Shown piece after piece: positions 6,251 to 6,314 of a DNA stretch of 6,314 bases; positions within the stretch are counted from its first letter, which is position 1, and every line of letters begins with the position of its first letter. Position numbers and translations under genes: made by a program. Location of the stretch: positions 1 through 6,314 of the forward strand of contig QKJH01000156.1 in NCBI GenBank assembly GCA_003250865.1, in the 5' to 3' direction. This stretch comes from Alphaproteobacteria bacterium (GTDB lineage: Bacteria; Pseudomonadota; Alphaproteobacteria; Micavibrionales; SZUA-601). The notes under the pieces were generated by a model that was not told the origin of the DNA, searched no databases, and saw only the letters and a list, made by a program, of their open reading frames with translations.

Positions 6251-6266
6251 TGCGAAAACCGTGCCA
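6251..6266 (-). promoter_or_regulatory. Sigma-54 (RpoN) promoter of the flgI operon
   Basis: The minus strand reads TGGCACGGTTTTCGCA. It matches the sigma-54 consensus TGGCACG-N4-TTGCA at every fixed position except one T to C, and keeps the essential GG and GC with the required 10-base separation. Transcription would start near 6240, giving a 40-base leader before flgI. Sigma-54 control of flagellar rod and ring genes is known in Caulobacter and other proteobacteria, which fits this location. An activator (FlbD or FlrC type) site is expected but would lie mostly beyond the window. Confidence 0.8.
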
Positions 6267-6290
6267 GAATCCGGTTGAAATAACGGTTTT
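6255..6290. repeat. Short inverted repeat overlapping the sigma-54 element
   Basis: AAAACCG (6255-6261) and CGGTTTT (6284-6290) are perfect 7-bp inverted arms 22 bases apart. On the minus strand the second arm ends in TTTT, so this could be a weak terminator of an upstream gene or a regulator-binding inverted repeat. One arm lies inside the sigma-54 promoter. No coding sequence is evident in 6201-6314. Confidence 0.3.
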
Positions 6291-6314
6291 TTATCAGCGG
6301 AAAGCTAGGCAAAA

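Noticed and set aside
6201..6314. C-terminal end of a further minus-strand gene upstream of flgI
   Set aside because: One minus frame stays open from the window edge to a TAA at about 6225-6227, but its residues match no flagellar C-terminus I recognise and it covers the sigma-54 promoter. Another frame stops near 6294-6296. Neither can be supported.

Overview
The window reads as chromosomal DNA of an uncultured or poorly described alphaproteobacterium. The evidence is a flagellar gene run flgI-flgJ-flgN-like in which FlgJ has only the rod-binding domain (the usual alphaproteobacterial form), a near-consensus sigma-54 promoter in front of flgI, a SapC-family protein, and a GTCACCCC/GGGGTGAC inverted repeat that resembles dispersed palindromes of alphaproteobacterial genomes. 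Base composition is moderate, lower than most free-living Rhodospirillales. This is consistent with a host-associated or reduced lineage, but that placement is inference.

Layout, left to right. Positions 1-739 (minus) hold the 5' part of an unrecognised secreted lipoprotein gene that runs off the left edge. It has its own extended -10 promoter. Positions 821-1597 (minus) encode a SapC-family protein. A 95-bp gap with overlapping divergent promoters separates it from a plus-strand gene (1693-2433) for a type IV prepilin-like protein. A strong bidirectional hairpin terminator (2452-2488) serves both that gene and the convergent gpmI (2491-4014, minus), the cofactor-independent phosphoglycerate mutase of glycolysis. 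The 208-bp gap upstream of gpmI holds an AT-rich hairpin with a T-tract, probably the terminator of the flagellar run, and the GTCACCCC inverted repeat.

Positions 4223-6200 (minus) are a compact flagellar operon. flgI encodes the periplasmic P-ring, flgJ the rod-assembly factor, and the last gene is probably an FlgN-like export chaperone. Consecutive genes overlap by one base (TGATG, TAATG), and each downstream gene has a strong Shine-Dalgarno inside the end of its predecessor, so translation is probably coupled. The sigma-54-type element at 6251-6266 suggests RpoN-dependent control, as for rod and ring genes in Caulobacter-type hierarchies.

I see no CRISPR array, tRNA, rRNA, insertion sequence or defence system. 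Most of the window is ordinary. The parts most worth a second look are the unknown lipoprotein, the orphan four-cysteine prepilin divergent from sapC, the sigma-54 promoter, and the GTCACCCC palindrome.
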